Positions 16,967-26,582 are shown, counted from the first letter of the stretch. The stretch: 64,000 nt of DNA from Algoriphagus sp. NG3 (GCF_034119865.1 NZ_CP139421.1:3658001-3722000), one strand, 5' to 3'. Made by a program: numbers and translations. The notes: a model not told the origin generated them from the sequence alone.

Positions 16967-17644
16967 ATGAAAACGACCAACAAACTTTTAATGGCAACCC
17001 TAATCACCTCGACTACTCTGGGAGCTATAAGTTGTAAATCAAGCAACACAGTAAAAGGCGGAGCAATCGGTGGATCCGCAGGAGGCATACTGGGCGGTGT
17101 AATCGCCGGCAAAGGGAATACTGCAGTAGGTGTATTAATAGGATCAGCGATCGGTGGGTCAGCGGGGGCGATCATCGGCCATCAGATGGACAAGGCCGCA
17201 GATGAACTGCAGAGAGATCTGGAAGGTGCAGAAGTTGAGCGTGTAGGGGAAGGCATCAAAATCACCTTTGATTCCGGACTGATGTTCGCAGTGGACAAAT
17301 CTGAGCTGAGCGATGTCTCAAAACAAAACTTGACTGAACTAGCTGAAACATTGAAAAAGTATGAGGAGACAAATATTCTGGTGGAAGGACATACAGACAG
17401 CACTGGATCAGATGATTATAACATGGAATTATCCAGAAAAAGAGCCTATTCTGTAGAGGATTTCCTCACTGCAAACGGAATAGCCAAGAAAAGAATGGAA
17501 ATCTCAGCCTATGGTGAAATGCAACCTATAGCCACCAATGAGACAGCCGAAGGACGTCAGCAAAACAGACGTGTAGAAGTAGCAATCTATGCCAACAAAA
17601 AAATGCAGAAAATGGCTGAACGAGGGGAATTGGGAGAGGATTGA
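16967..17644 (+). CDS. OmpA-family lipoprotein with glycine-zipper domain
   Basis: 225 aa. 'LITSTTLGAISCKSSN' is a lipobox (lipid Cys23). Residues ~30-75 form a glycine zipper ('GGAIGGSAGGILGGVIAG', 'IGSAIGGSAGAIIGHQMD'). The C-terminal OmpA peptidoglycan-binding domain contains 'NILVEGHTDSTGSDDYNMEL', 'SRKRAYSVEDFL' and 'ETAEGRQQNRRVEVAI', with the Asp/Arg residues that bind diaminopimelate. It resembles YiaD-type proteins that tether outer membrane to cell wall. Monocistronic, with a strong terminator. Confidence 0.93.
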   Translation: MKTTNKLLMATLITSTTLGAISCKSSNTVKGGAIGGSAGGILGGVIAGKGNTAVGVLIGSAIGGSAGAIIGHQMDKAADELQRDLEGAEVERVGEGIKITFDSGLMFAVDKSELSDVSKQNLTELAETLKKYEETNILVEGHTDSTGSDDYNMELSRKRAYSVEDFLTANGIAKKRMEISAYGEMQPIATNETAEGRQQNRRVEVAIYANKKMQKMAERGELGED

Positions 17645-17667
17645 TCTCTCGCCCTATTTATAGATCA

Positions 17668-17695
17668 AAGACGGCCTGCTAAGCCGTCTTTTTTA
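17668..17695 (+). terminator. Rho-independent terminator after the OmpA lipoprotein
   Basis: The stem AAGACGGC (17668-17675) / GCCGTCTT (17683-17690) with a 7-nt loop is followed by TTTTA, 24 bp after the stop codon. Confidence 0.85.
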
Positions 17696-17832
17696 TTATC
17701 CACCGTTTTTCGAAGCCAACTTAAACCCAACATTTGAACTTAATACCTTTACCGCTTAGGAACACAGCCCCCCTTGCCAGCCTGCATGTAAATGGAGCCT
17801 GAATAACCTCAATGTATTTCTGACACAAAAAT

Positions 17833-20205
17833 CTATTGCACGTTCAATAAACCTTGGTAATGCTTCATCCTATCCTCATTTCCAAGAGCCTTATTGATCA
17901 GGTAGAGATTGCTCAGGACAACCTGGTTAGACCCATATTCCAGCGCTTTTTCTAATACTGACAGCGCCTCTCTCTCCTTTCTTTGAGCCAGCAATACTGA
18001 TCCCAGATTCATATAAGCATTAAAGAGATCATCTGGGTCAGCCTGTGTTGCTTCTCGGTAATAACGCTCCGAGGCAGGGAAGTTCCTATCTTTCAAAAAT
18101 TCTATAGTACCTAGATTTGTTAAAACAACAGGGTTGTTAGGATTGGCTTCATAAGCCTTCAGAAACTGTTTTTTTGCATTTATCGTGTCTTTGGTTTCCA
18201 GAAGAGCCTTCCCAAAAGCCGCATTAAAAGAGGGATATTTCTCTACGCCCCCATACAGCTGGATCTTTTCCTCGCATTTGGTATACTTTTGTACAGCATT
18301 GGCGTAATCTCCCCGTTGAAACGCAGTATTGCCTTCCATCATGGCAAACAGGAAATTAGTTTCCTCCACTGTTCTGCCAGTAGTATCATTCACTTGATAA
18401 CTCAATGCCTTCTCCAAATCACCTGAATCCGAATATAAATAGGAAAGAGTGCTCTTCACTCCCGGATCATCCTGATATTCCAAGGCTTTTTCCAACATCG
18501 CGATAGCCTTGACGCTCTCTCCCTTTTTCATGTAGGTAAGGCCGAGGTTCTTATAATTGGGAAAGAACTCGGGCTTGTCAGCATTCAAACTTTTCAGATA
18601 ATATTCCTCCGCTTGATCATAATCTCCCTCATTGTATCGAAGCATGGCCAATTTGAACCAACCGTAATATGCCTTTGGATTTTTCTTCACGCTTTTTTCC
18701 AGGACAGCTACTGCCCTACTCGTATCCCCATAAGAGAGTAGGACTTCACCCAGCGCGTTCAGATATTGAGATACACTGGCATTATCTCCGAGAATTTTAT
18801 TTGAGATATTATATTCCTTGATCGCTTCTGCGAAATACGGCCGGGCAGAGTCCGTTGAGATCTTCTCGATTTCCTTGCCCGTCAGCCTCAACTCCTCTGC
18901 GTACATTACGTGCGTTCTCCAGCTTTTTGGGGCGGTTTCCACACCCGATTTTGAAAGCGTCATATTGTTTTTCCAAACCTGATTTCTGGCTATGGTCTTA
19001 TAGGATAATCCGACCACAATGGGAAAAGTCACTATCAGCATGAGAAGAGGTAGCTTTTCAGGTTGGAATCGCTGAATCAGACTATAGAGCCCATACCCTA
19101 TCAAAAAACAAAACGCAATTGACGGAATAAAAAGAAACCGCTCCCCTAAGTTAGACCCTATAGTCAAAGAAGGGATTAGATTGGCAAAAATAGAAAAGGT
19201 CATCAGGTAAAATAAAACCCAAAAACTCCATACGCTCCTTGTTTTAAAACCTTTAAACGCAACATAAATTGCTCCTCCAAAGAAACCCAGACTCATCCAA
19301 ACCTGAATATTACTGAAAGATTGCACGTCTAGCTGCGCAAAGGAATAATCCCAGCTCAACGGATGGGGATAAACTAACAACTTAAGGTATTCCAGATAGA
19401 TAAACAAGTTGGTAGCTAACCGATCTCCGGCAGATAATCCATATAATACTGAGTTGATCTTCGAATCATAGGTACTACTGGCGCTATCCAGGACAATTGC
19501 CCGGATGACCAAGTAAATCACGGCAGGAACCACAAAAGGGATAGTCTCCCTAATAGACACGCAAATGCTCTTTTTTTGGAAATAATATGCTACCAAGGCC
19601 ACTACACCTATCAAGGGTAAGGACTCTTCTTTGGAAATCAAAGACAGGAAAAACACACTCCCTATCACTAACATTCTCAAAAATGTCATTTTGCCCTCAC
19701 TGCTCATCCAGATGAGAATAGCAGAAAATGCCAACAGTGCCGCCAACAGCGTATCCCTACTTTTCACCGAAGCCACCACCTCGGTATGGATGGGATGTGC
19801 CGCATAAAGTAATAATACGAGCAAGGGAAGGATAATAGGCAGCGCTCTTTGCGCACTCAGTTTTACAAGTATTAACCCCAGAACCACCAACAGGCACACA
19901 TACAAAAGCACATTAAACACATGACCGTTCACTGCGCTGAACTCCCCGAAAATCTGATGTTCGATGGCGAATGTCAGCAAAGTAAATGGTCTATAGATAC
20001 TGGTATTGACCGGATTGATCTGTATAAAATTCATAGAACCATACTTGAACAACTCAGTCCATTCCTGCAGACCTTTTTGAGTCACGCCATTGTAATAAGC
20101 ATAGATACCGTCATCACCCGAATAGCCGTAATTATAAGTCTGCGTATATAGTAAACCACCAAAAAAGGCAATCAGTAGAATCCAAAAAATTGGTTTTTGC
20201 TTCAT
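17833..20205 (-). CDS. GT-C type membrane protein with C-terminal TPR repeats
   Basis: 790 aa. The N-terminal half has about ten hydrophobic helices. After the first comes 'YNYGYSGDDGIYAYYNG', an acidic pair in the first periplasmic loop as expected for the catalytic site of GT-C (dolichol/polyprenol-sugar-dependent) transferases. 'AAHPIHTEVVASVKSRDTLL' is a motif shared with TMTC/DUF1736-type O-mannosyltransferases. From ~410 onward there are at least six TPRs ('AVLEKSVKKNPKAYYGWFKL', 'YDQAEEYYLKSLNADKPEFF', 'NAYMNLGSVLLAQRKEREAL'). Likely role: protein O-glycosylation or envelope glycan assembly, with TPRs for partner binding. It is monocistronic. Confidence 0.8.
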   Translation of the reverse strand: MKQKPIFWILLIAFFGGLLYTQTYNYGYSGDDGIYAYYNGVTQKGLQEWTELFKYGSMNFIQINPVNTSIYRPFTLLTFAIEHQIFGEFSAVNGHVFNVLLYVCLLVVLGLILVKLSAQRALPIILPLLVLLLYAAHPIHTEVVASVKSRDTLLAALLAFSAILIWMSSEGKMTFLRMLVIGSVFFLSLISKEESLPLIGVVALVAYYFQKKSICVSIRETIPFVVPAVIYLVIRAIVLDSASSTYDSKINSVLYGLSAGDRLATNLFIYLEYLKLLVYPHPLSWDYSFAQLDVQSFSNIQVWMSLGFFGGAIYVAFKGFKTRSVWSFWVLFYLMTFSIFANLIPSLTIGSNLGERFLFIPSIAFCFLIGYGLYSLIQRFQPEKLPLLMLIVTFPIVVGLSYKTIARNQVWKNNMTLSKSGVETAPKSWRTHVMYAEELRLTGKEIEKISTDSARPYFAEAIKEYNISNKILGDNASVSQYLNALGEVLLSYGDTSRAVAVLEKSVKKNPKAYYGWFKLAMLRYNEGDYDQAEEYYLKSLNADKPEFFPNYKNLGLTYMKKGESVKAIAMLEKALEYQDDPGVKSTLSYLYSDSGDLEKALSYQVNDTTGRTVEETNFLFAMMEGNTAFQRGDYANAVQKYTKCEEKIQLYGGVEKYPSFNAAFGKALLETKDTINAKKQFLKAYEANPNNPVVLTNLGTIEFLKDRNFPASERYYREATQADPDDLFNAYMNLGSVLLAQRKEREALSVLEKALEYGSNQVVLSNLYLINKALGNEDRMKHYQGLLNVQ

Positions 20206-20305
20206 GAAACAGCTAGGTAAATGAGTATTGAAAATAGTTATAAATTCAATAATCTACACAAGAGATAACAGAAACCCATCACAAGGGAATTTATGACTCA
20301 CCTAT

Positions 20306-20821
20306 TCAGAAATCTATCCTCATCAAAAAATCCGTCTGAATCTCATCCCCAAAAGGAAAAGGATGTGAGCTGAAAACACTCAGTCCGTGCTTCTCATAAA
20401 ACTTGATCGCACGTCTGTTTTTTTCCCACACACCTAGCCAGAGGTATTTTTTCCTGTTCAGCTTAGCAAAATTAATCGCATGGGTAAGTAGAACTTTACC
20501 CAATCCCCTTCCTATAAACTCTTCCAGAAGATATAGCCTGGCCACTTCGAGACTGGAATTGTCATGGAGGTCAGTCTGGGCAGGCACAAAATTCACTTTG
20601 GTGTACCCCGCCAGATCCCCTTCCACTTCCAGCAGAAAAAAAACAGAAGCAGGATTCTCCATTTCCTCAGCAAACTGCTCTTCCGTAAATGCCTCTTCAA
20701 GGTAGGCATTCACATTTTCGATTTTGTTTCCATCAGTGAATGCCTGAATAAATGAAAGCCTAGCCATTGCTACCAAGGTACTCAGGTCAGCAAAATTGGC
20801 CTTTCTGATCAAATAGGACAT
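20306..20821 (-). CDS. GNAT family N-acetyltransferase
   Basis: 171 aa. The GNAT core includes 'SVFFLLEVEGDLAGYTKVNF' (strands 2-4), 'LEVARLYLLEEFIGRGLGKV' (acetyl-CoA pyrophosphate loop R/Q-x-x-G-x-G/A as 'IGRGLGK') and 'YLWLGVWEKNRRAIKFYEKH' (strand 5 and the N/Y alpha-4 helix). Length and layout match small cytoplasmic acetyltransferases acting on small amines or peptides. The substrate is unknown. A -7 element lies 54 bp upstream. Confidence 0.92.
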   Translation of the reverse strand: MSYLIRKANFADLSTLVAMARLSFIQAFTDGNKIENVNAYLEEAFTEEQFAEEMENPASVFFLLEVEGDLAGYTKVNFVPAQTDLHDNSSLEVARLYLLEEFIGRGLGKVLLTHAINFAKLNRKKYLWLGVWEKNRRAIKFYEKHGLSVFSSHPFPFGDEIQTDFLMRIDF

Positions 20822-20874
20822 GTAGTAATACTATATTTTGAATCTTTACCCCTCTGAGGTTTTCCAATTTCGCC

Positions 20875-20882
20875 CAAAGTTA
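20875..20882 (-). promoter_or_regulatory. Possible -7 promoter element for the GNAT gene
   Basis: The minus strand reads TAACTTTG, an exact TAnnTTTG, 54 bp upstream of the start codon. No clear TTG -33 element is at the right distance. Confidence 0.35.
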
Positions 20883-21092
20883 AATTGATTTTCTATGTGC
20901 TGACATTTATTATGCTCTTTTCCTATCTAAAGACAGAAGAAAACTGTTCTCCCAAAAGCTGAAAACTTCCACACCATATTACATGTTCATACATTTATTA
21001 CACATACAATGAACTTTACCCTTCTGAGTTTGTTTACCTAATCATCGCTCTGTGGTGGGAGTAGAAAAGCCTGAAAACTAAACCAACTTATT

Positions 21093-21722
21093 ATGCAAGT
21101 ATTAGAAAATCTCAATTGGCGCTATGCGACCAAATCAATGAACGGAAAACCTGTACCACAGGAAAAGGTTGATTACATTTTAGAAGCTGTCAGACTATCA
21201 GCTTCATCTTCAGGGCTGCAACCTTACGAGATCCTGGTGATTACCGATCCAGAAGTAAAAGAGAGAATCAAGCCAATTGCCTGGAACCAAAGCCAAATCA
21301 CCGATGCATCTCATGTGCTGGTCTTCGCCGCATGGGACAATTACACCGCTGACCGCATCAACAGTGTATTCAAGTACAACAACGAACAGAGAGAACTCCC
21401 TGATTCTGTTACGGATGATTATCGTGAAAAACTTATAAATTCCTATACCAACAAAACTGCAGAAGAAAACTTTAACCATGCGGCTAAGCAAGCTTATATA
21501 GCGTTGGGCACTGCCTTGGTCGCAGCAGCAGAGCAAAAAGTGGACTCCACTCCTATGGAAGGTTTTGATCCCGCTGCATTGGACGAAATGCTTGATCTCA
21601 AATCAAAAGGCCTTCGAAGTACCACTATACTACCTCTTGGCTATAGAAATGAGGAAGGAGACTGGTTGGTCAACATGAAAAAAGTACGTACTCCAAAGGA
21701 AAAATTCATCACCGTGGTGTAA
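21093..21722 (+). CDS. Nitroreductase-family NAD(P)H-dependent FMN oxidoreductase
   Basis: 209 aa. 'LNWRYATKSMNGKPVPQEKV' is the N-terminal FMN-phosphate-binding R-x-x-x-K/R segment of NfsB-type enzymes. 'RLSASSSGLQPYEILVITDP' (FMN-contacting S-x-x-x-x-Q-P), 'AKQAYIALGTALVAAAEQKV' and 'GFDPAALDEMLDL' followed by 'TTILPLGYRNEEGDWL' complete the fold. Cytoplasmic homodimeric flavoprotein reducing nitroaromatics or quinones. Monocistronic with a strong terminator. Confidence 0.92.
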   Translation: MQVLENLNWRYATKSMNGKPVPQEKVDYILEAVRLSASSSGLQPYEILVITDPEVKERIKPIAWNQSQITDASHVLVFAAWDNYTADRINSVFKYNNEQRELPDSVTDDYREKLINSYTNKTAEENFNHAAKQAYIALGTALVAAAEQKVDSTPMEGFDPAALDEMLDLKSKGLRSTTILPLGYRNEEGDWLVNMKKVRTPKEKFITVV

Positions 21723-21743
21723 ACTGAAATAAATCACTCTATC

Positions 21744-21781
21744 AAAAAGCGAATTGAAACCAACTCAATTCGCTTTTTTTT
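21744..21781 (+). terminator. Strong Rho-independent terminator after the nitroreductase
   Basis: A 13-bp stem, AAAAGCGAATTGA / TCAATTCGCTTTT, with a 7-nt loop runs into T7. It is symmetrical enough to act in both directions. It also rules out an upstream start (21754) for the following gene. Confidence 0.9.
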
Positions 21782-21828
21782 ATCAGACTGAAATAGTGAT
21801 CTTAGCAATAGAACACTTCCTTTCTACT

Positions 21829-22149
21829 ATGATATCCCTGGATGAATTCACCGAGCTGGCATTATCCTTTCCAGGAACCGAATCAGCCCCACATTTTGAC
21901 CGTACCGCTTTCAAAGTAATAGGAAAAAGGACATTTGCCACACTTCATTCAAAAAGCCATTCGGCCAACCTAGTACTCTCCCTTAAAGAACAGCATAGCT
22001 TTTGCGAATTTGACCCTGACGCGATATACCCAGTGCCAAATAAATGGGGAGAGAAAGGATGGACTACTTTTGACCTCAAGAAGGTATCAAAAGAGGCACT
22101 TTTTGAGGGGTTAAGTTCTGCCTATTCTGATGTAGCTAAGAAAACCTAG
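21829..22149 (+). CDS. MmcQ/YjbR family protein (CyaY-like fold)
   Basis: 106 aa from ATG 21829 ('MISLDEFTELALSFPGTESA'). Upstream in-frame starts lie in the terminator of the preceding gene. Family marks are 'PHFDRTAFKVIGKRTFATLH', 'LSLKEQHSFCEFDPD' and 'KWGEKGWTTFDLKKV' (conserved G-x-x-G-W-x-x-x-x-L). YjbR-like proteins have a DNA-binding-like double-wing fold of uncertain role. The length is typical. Monocistronic. Confidence 0.88.
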   Translation: MISLDEFTELALSFPGTESAPHFDRTAFKVIGKRTFATLHSKSHSANLVLSLKEQHSFCEFDPDAIYPVPNKWGEKGWTTFDLKKVSKEALFEGLSSAYSDVAKKT

Positions 22150-22235
22150 TAGCTTTTGAAAGCCACCATCTGAGATAGTATAGAAAAGAGGTTTTTTATA
22201 ATTTGAAACCAGACGAGTCAGAAACACACTACTTC

Positions 22236-24542
22236 ATGTCCACATCCAGACGTAAGAAAATCCAAACCCAGAGTTCCATCAAATTCACAGGAATAGATCT
22301 GAAAACTCCCGCTACCTATGCAGCGGGTCTCATGGGAGTAAAAGTTGCTTTAGAACACACCTTCAAGGAAATGGGGGCTATCCGTGCGCTAAAAACCCTT
22401 TCCCATATGAATCAACCAGAAGGCTTTGACTGCCCGGGATGCGCATGGCCAGATCCGGAAAAAAGGTCTAAGATAGGCGAATACTGTGAAAATGGAGCTA
22501 AAGCTCTTGCTGAAGAAGCAACAAACCTGACGGTGGATAATGCCTTCTTTTCAAATTTCTCCGTGCAGGAAATTTCCAGCTGGTCTGACTATAAAATCGG
22601 GAAAAGTGGCCGACTCGTAAGTCCCATGATCCTAAAGCCTGACTCTAACCACTATGAAGAAACCACCTGGCATGAGGCATTCCGAATAATTGCCGATCAC
22701 TTGCGGGCACTTTCCAGTCCAGACGAAGCTGTTTTCTATACTTCCGGCAGGTCTAGCAACGAAGCAGCATTTCTATACGGCTTGTTTGCGAGAGCTTTTG
22801 GCACCAACAATATGCCCGACTGCTCCAATATGTGCCATGAATCGAGCGGCGTAGGACTCTCCGAAACCTTGGGCATAGGAAAAGGATCAGTAAAGCTGGA
22901 AGATTTTGACAAAGCAGAAGTAATCATGGTGATCGGCCAAAACCCCGGCACAAACCACCCGAGGATGCTTTCTGCTCTTGCAAAATGCAAAAAGAATGGT
23001 GGTAAAATCATTACAGTCAACCCACTTCAGGAAGCTGGCCTTATTCGGTTCAAAAACCCCCAGGAAGTAAGCGGAATTCTACTATCTGGTAATGAACTGA
23101 CGGATATTTTTCTCCAGGTCAAGATCAATCAGGATGTAGCCCTGCTAAAATTACTAGAGAAAAAGCTTGCCGTATTGGATAAAACTAAGGGGGATGTTTT
23201 TGATCATGAATTTATTGAGAAATACACAGAAGGCTATGAATCCCTGCTGGCTCATCTGGAAAGCCATACCAATGAAGAGCTTCTGGATCTTTGCGGAGTA
23301 GATGAAAAACACATAGACGAAGCAGTGGCACTGCTCTCCAAAAAAAGCAAAATCATCATCTGCTGGGCTATGGGTCTGACACAACACAAAAATGGCGTAG
23401 AAAACATCAAAGAATGCGTAAACTTGCTCCTGCTCAAAGGCAGTCTGGGCAAACCTGGGGCTGGCACATGCCCGGTACGGGGACATAGTAATGTGCAGGG
23501 AGATAGAAGCGTAGGGATCATGCATTATGTCTCCAAAGAACTTAATGCGGCTATCAAGAAAACCTTTGGCTTCGATCCACCCGCTCATGAAGGCCTGGAT
23601 GTGGTCAAAGCCATTCCCGCAATGCATGAAGGTAAGGCAAAGGTTTTCATAGGCTTGGGCGGGAATTTTGCATCCGCTGCCTCTGATACTGAGTATACTG
23701 CCCAAGCACTTCACAACTGTGACCTAACCGTCCAGATCAGCACCAAATTAAACCGTAGCCATCTCATTACCGGCAAAACCGCCATAATCTTGCCTACGCT
23801 TGGAAGGTCTGACAAGGATCTTAAAAACGGAGAGCAGAGACATTTTACTGTAGAAAACAGCATGGGAATAGTCCACAGATCCCAAGGTTTTCTAGATCCA
23901 ATCTCCGATAATCTCAAGAGCGAGCCAGAAATAATTGCTGGAATAGCTGCCGCATATTTCCGTGAAGATCATCCCGTAAAATGGAAGCTGCTGGGTTCCA
24001 ACTATGAACTACTGCGTGAGAAATTGGGAGAAGTAATCTCAGGCTTCAAAGATATTAATTCAAAATCGCAGGCATCTGGATATTATCTGCCGAATAATGT
24101 AAGGGATCTGGATTTCAGCAAGCTCCCAAACCAAAAAGCCCAATTCACCTGCACAAATCTTCCTGAGCATGACCTCAAGGAAAACGAATATCTACTGATG
24201 AGCATACGCTCCCATGATCAATTTAATACAACTATATATGGTCTCAATGACCGTTACAGGGGAGTATATAATGAACGCAGAGTACTATTCATGAATGAAG
24301 ATGATATGATACGGGAAAATCTCAAGAAAATGGACATAGTGAACATTATGAGCAATTATAATGGAGTAGAGCGTAAAGTACTTCAGTTTCTAGTGATTCC
24401 TTATGCTATCCCAAAAGGCAATCTTGCGGCATATTTTCCAGAGACCAACCCTCTTATCCCAATCCAAGAATATGCTGAGAAAAGCAACACCCCTATTTCT
24501 AAATCTATTCGAGTAAGTATAGAATATGCCGGGAAATTCTAG
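22236..24542 (+). CDS. FdhF/YdeP-family molybdopterin oxidoreductase (formate-dehydrogenase-like)
   Basis: About 768 aa from ATG 22236; an in-frame TTG at 22203 would add 11 residues. 'MNQPEGFDCPGCAWPDPEKR' and 'FYTSGRSSNEAAFLYGLFAR' are typical of YdeP-type proteins. 'NMCHESSGVGLSETLGIGKG' places a Cys near the Mo site, and 'GQNPGTNHPRMLSALAKCKK' and 'GKPGAGTCPVRGHSNVQGDR' bind the bis-MGD cofactor. The C-terminal dinucleotide-binding domain starts ~620 ('LLMSIRSHDQFNTTIYGLND'). There is no N-terminal [4Fe-4S] Cys cluster and no Tat signal, as in the family, so it is cytoplasmic. E. coli YdeP is linked to acid resistance; the true substrate is unclear. No moa/fdhD genes are nearby. Confidence 0.9.
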   Translation: MSTSRRKKIQTQSSIKFTGIDLKTPATYAAGLMGVKVALEHTFKEMGAIRALKTLSHMNQPEGFDCPGCAWPDPEKRSKIGEYCENGAKALAEEATNLTVDNAFFSNFSVQEISSWSDYKIGKSGRLVSPMILKPDSNHYEETTWHEAFRIIADHLRALSSPDEAVFYTSGRSSNEAAFLYGLFARAFGTNNMPDCSNMCHESSGVGLSETLGIGKGSVKLEDFDKAEVIMVIGQNPGTNHPRMLSALAKCKKNGGKIITVNPLQEAGLIRFKNPQEVSGILLSGNELTDIFLQVKINQDVALLKLLEKKLAVLDKTKGDVFDHEFIEKYTEGYESLLAHLESHTNEELLDLCGVDEKHIDEAVALLSKKSKIIICWAMGLTQHKNGVENIKECVNLLLLKGSLGKPGAGTCPVRGHSNVQGDRSVGIMHYVSKELNAAIKKTFGFDPPAHEGLDVVKAIPAMHEGKAKVFIGLGGNFASAASDTEYTAQALHNCDLTVQISTKLNRSHLITGKTAIILPTLGRSDKDLKNGEQRHFTVENSMGIVHRSQGFLDPISDNLKSEPEIIAGIAAAYFREDHPVKWKLLGSNYELLREKLGEVISGFKDINSKSQASGYYLPNNVRDLDFSKLPNQKAQFTCTNLPEHDLKENEYLLMSIRSHDQFNTTIYGLNDRYRGVYNERRVLFMNEDDMIRENLKKMDIVNIMSNYNGVERKVLQFLVIPYAIPKGNLAAYFPETNPLIPIQEYAEKSNTPISKSIRVSIEYAGKF

Positions 24543-24960
24543 AAAGTAAAATGCTAAAAACTCTCAGCAAGGGTGTAAACGTCTGCCTAGATACCTGAAA
24601 AATGTATTTAGGGTATGCTGAAAAATTGGCCGAACCAGATCACATGCTGTCATTTTGAATGAATAGCCCATTTTTCTTATGTAGGGCTTTTCAACATGTG
24701 CAAGCTTATTGAGTGGAATTGCCCTTTTTTATGCAATCCATTTCGCAAGAAAACATGGAGACTCCCTCGGTACAGGTTAGTATTAAAAGAGATAATTGCT
24801 ATTTTAAGCGCTACTTAGAAATTATTTCTAGGTAAACCCCAAATTATCCAGAATAACCTTAACCTATTCCATGAAATCGAGCATGTCATAAACGACACAG
24901 GGAGGGATTATTATCCTTAAATGCGAGATTCCATGTGACCATGACAAAAATTATAAATAC
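24543..24960. other. Regulatory/intergenic interval before the carbohydrate operon
   Basis: 418 bp without a convincing gene. Near the left end, AGCCC (24665-24669) and GGGCT (24684-24688) followed by TTTC form a weak hairpin that could end the FdhF transcript. The palindrome at 24814-24832 is listed separately. Otherwise nothing recognisable. Confidence 0.4.
24814..24832. promoter_or_regulatory. Possible operator upstream of the symporter operon
   Basis: CTTAGAAAT-T-ATTTCTAGG contains a perfect 7-bp inverted repeat (TAGAAAT/ATTTCTA) around one base, about 130 bp before the first gene of the operon. The shape fits a dimeric repressor site. No regulator gene is adjacent, so the assignment is a guess. 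Confidence 0.3.
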
Positions 24961-25173
24961 ATGAACTCCAAACTATGGAAACAACTGGTGCTTGCTGTGA
25001 TTGTATTGACAGTATGCTCATATCTTTTTCTTTTCAAAGAAGGGAAATCTGACCCCTCACTGGCAAAAGTGCCTTTTGTGTTTTGGTCTGGATTCCTGAT
25101 CACGGTGCTCGTTGTAGTCGCAACCTTCATTGGCTCAAAAGTTTTTCCATTTGAAGATCCGAAGAAGCAATGA
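24961..25173 (+). CDS. Small two-helix membrane protein, probable symporter partner
   Basis: 70 aa with two predicted membrane helices ('LVLAVIVLTVCSYLFLF' and 'FWSGFLITVLVVVATFIGSK') and an acidic/basic tail. Its stop overlaps the start of the symporter by 4 bp, so translation is coupled. Small two-helix proteins paired with solute:sodium symporters are known (for example the YhdT-PanF arrangement), and this one probably has a similar accessory role. No direct family match was recognised. Confidence 0.7.
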   Translation: MNSKLWKQLVLAVIVLTVCSYLFLFKEGKSDPSLAKVPFVFWSGFLITVLVVVATFIGSKVFPFEDPKKQ

Positions 25174-26582
25174 TTGGATGGTTAGTATTTTTCTTCACAC
25201 TATTCCTGGCTATGCTGGGATATGCTTCATATCGCTCCTACAGGAAAGACAGAACTTCTGATGACTTCATTTTTGCAGGATCCAACATAGGAACTATACT
25301 TGGTTTCCTGACCTTTTCAGCAGCATTATTCTCTGCATTTACCTTTATGGGGATGCCGGACTTCTTCCGTACCCATGGAGTTGGGGCATGGATTTTCTTG
25401 GCCTTGTCTGATGCTTTGATGGTTTTCTTCCTGATCTGGTTTGGCTATACTTTGCGCAAGCGGGCATCTATAAATGGCTATAAAGGAGTAGCGGGACTGA
25501 TGAAGTCCTGCTATCAGAATTCTTTTGCCGGCTATCTGGTTTTTGCAAGTGCCTTCCTGTTTCTGATCCCTTATGTGGCGATCCAAATCCGGGGCATCTC
25601 TATATTTCTGGATGCCGCATTCCCGGACATGTTCCCGTATTGGGTGTGGTCTGCAGTGCTGGTTTTCATCATGTTGATCTATTCAGAAATCGGTGGACTA
25701 AAAGCCATAGTATATAGTGATGCCATTCAAGGTGTGATTATGCTGACTGTCATATGGATCATCGGCGTAACCTGCCTGAAGCTGAGCGGAGGCCTGGAAG
25801 CCGGTTTGGAAAAAGTATCCCAGGTAAATCCCGACCTCTTGACTCTTCCGGGGCCAAAGGGGCTGTTTACTTCTCCATTTCTAATCGCCTCTGCTATAGC
25901 TATTGTACTGATCCCTGTATCCCAGCCCCAGTTTACCACCCGACTGGTAGTGATGAAAAACCTAAAATCTGTACATAGAATGGCTTATGCTGTAGGGATC
26001 TTTGCCATATTGGTTATCCTTCCTACTGCCTTTATCGGGCTTTACGGAGCCATACAATATCCTGAAGCTAGCACTGCTGATTTCTTGAAAAACGCCCTGT
26101 TATTTGACCAGGCTGTACCTGTGGCGGCACTTGCTGTAGTAGGCCTTTTTGCCGCATGCCTATCGACCACCAATGCGCAGATCTTTGCCCTAGGCACCGA
26201 ACTTCGCTCATTACTTTCAGGCACTGACAAGTTCAACATGAAAGTAACCAAGCTTTCTATTCTGGCATTCTCCCTGATTGTCCTGGTATTTTCCACGTAC
26301 ATGAGTAATGAACTTGTGCTCCTCGCTAGGGTCAGCTTTGCCGGCACATCTATGATTGCGCCGGTGGTTTTGGGTGCAGTCATTTTCAAAAACCCACCTA
26401 AAGTACTGCTCTGGATATCCACGATAGCACTTGCAGTTTTCTTGCTGTCACTAGCAGAAATTGTCCCTGCTTTCATAAGTGGATACCCTCTGGATTTCCT
26501 GATGTACGGCATCCTCTTTATTTTAACATTCACAGTGATGGTTCGCCATCATTTCACTCAAAAAACCACTCATGAAGCTTGA
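25170..26582 (+). CDS. Sodium:solute symporter (SSS family)
   Basis: 470 aa with about 13 membrane helices. It starts 'GWLVFFFTLFLAMLGYASYR', then 'DDFIFAGSNIGTILGFLTFS' (first core helices with the unwound TM1), 'YSEIGGLKAIVYSDAIQGVI' (the SSS signature G-G-x-x-A-V-x-x-D/T-x-x-Q) and 'AALAVVGLFAACLSTTNAQI' (TM8 Na+-binding Ser/Thr). It imports a small solute with Na+ across the inner membrane. The overlapping downstream GH88-like gene suggests the cargo is an unsaturated uronic-acid disaccharide or another acidic sugar. Confidence 0.92.
   Translation: MIGWLVFFFTLFLAMLGYASYRSYRKDRTSDDFIFAGSNIGTILGFLTFSAALFSAFTFMGMPDFFRTHGVGAWIFLALSDALMVFFLIWFGYTLRKRASINGYKGVAGLMKSCYQNSFAGYLVFASAFLFLIPYVAIQIRGISIFLDAAFPDMFPYWVWSAVLVFIMLIYSEIGGLKAIVYSDAIQGVIMLTVIWIIGVTCLKLSGGLEAGLEKVSQVNPDLLTLPGPKGLFTSPFLIASAIAIVLIPVSQPQFTTRLVVMKNLKSVHRMAYAVGIFAILVILPTAFIGLYGAIQYPEASTADFLKNALLFDQAVPVAALAVVGLFAACLSTTNAQIFALGTELRSLLSGTDKFNMKVTKLSILAFSLIVLVFSTYMSNELVLLARVSFAGTSMIAPVVLGAVIFKNPPKVLLWISTIALAVFLLSLAEIVPAFISGYPLDFLMYGILFILTFTVMVRHHFTQKTTHEA

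Noticed and set aside
22203..22235. TTG start for the FdhF/YdeP-like gene
   Set aside because: An ATG 11 codons later fits the family N-terminus; the extra residues are acidic and not family-like.
24731..24835. 34-codon ORF before the symporter operon
   Set aside because: No hydrophobic or conserved character and it overlaps the operator-like palindrome.
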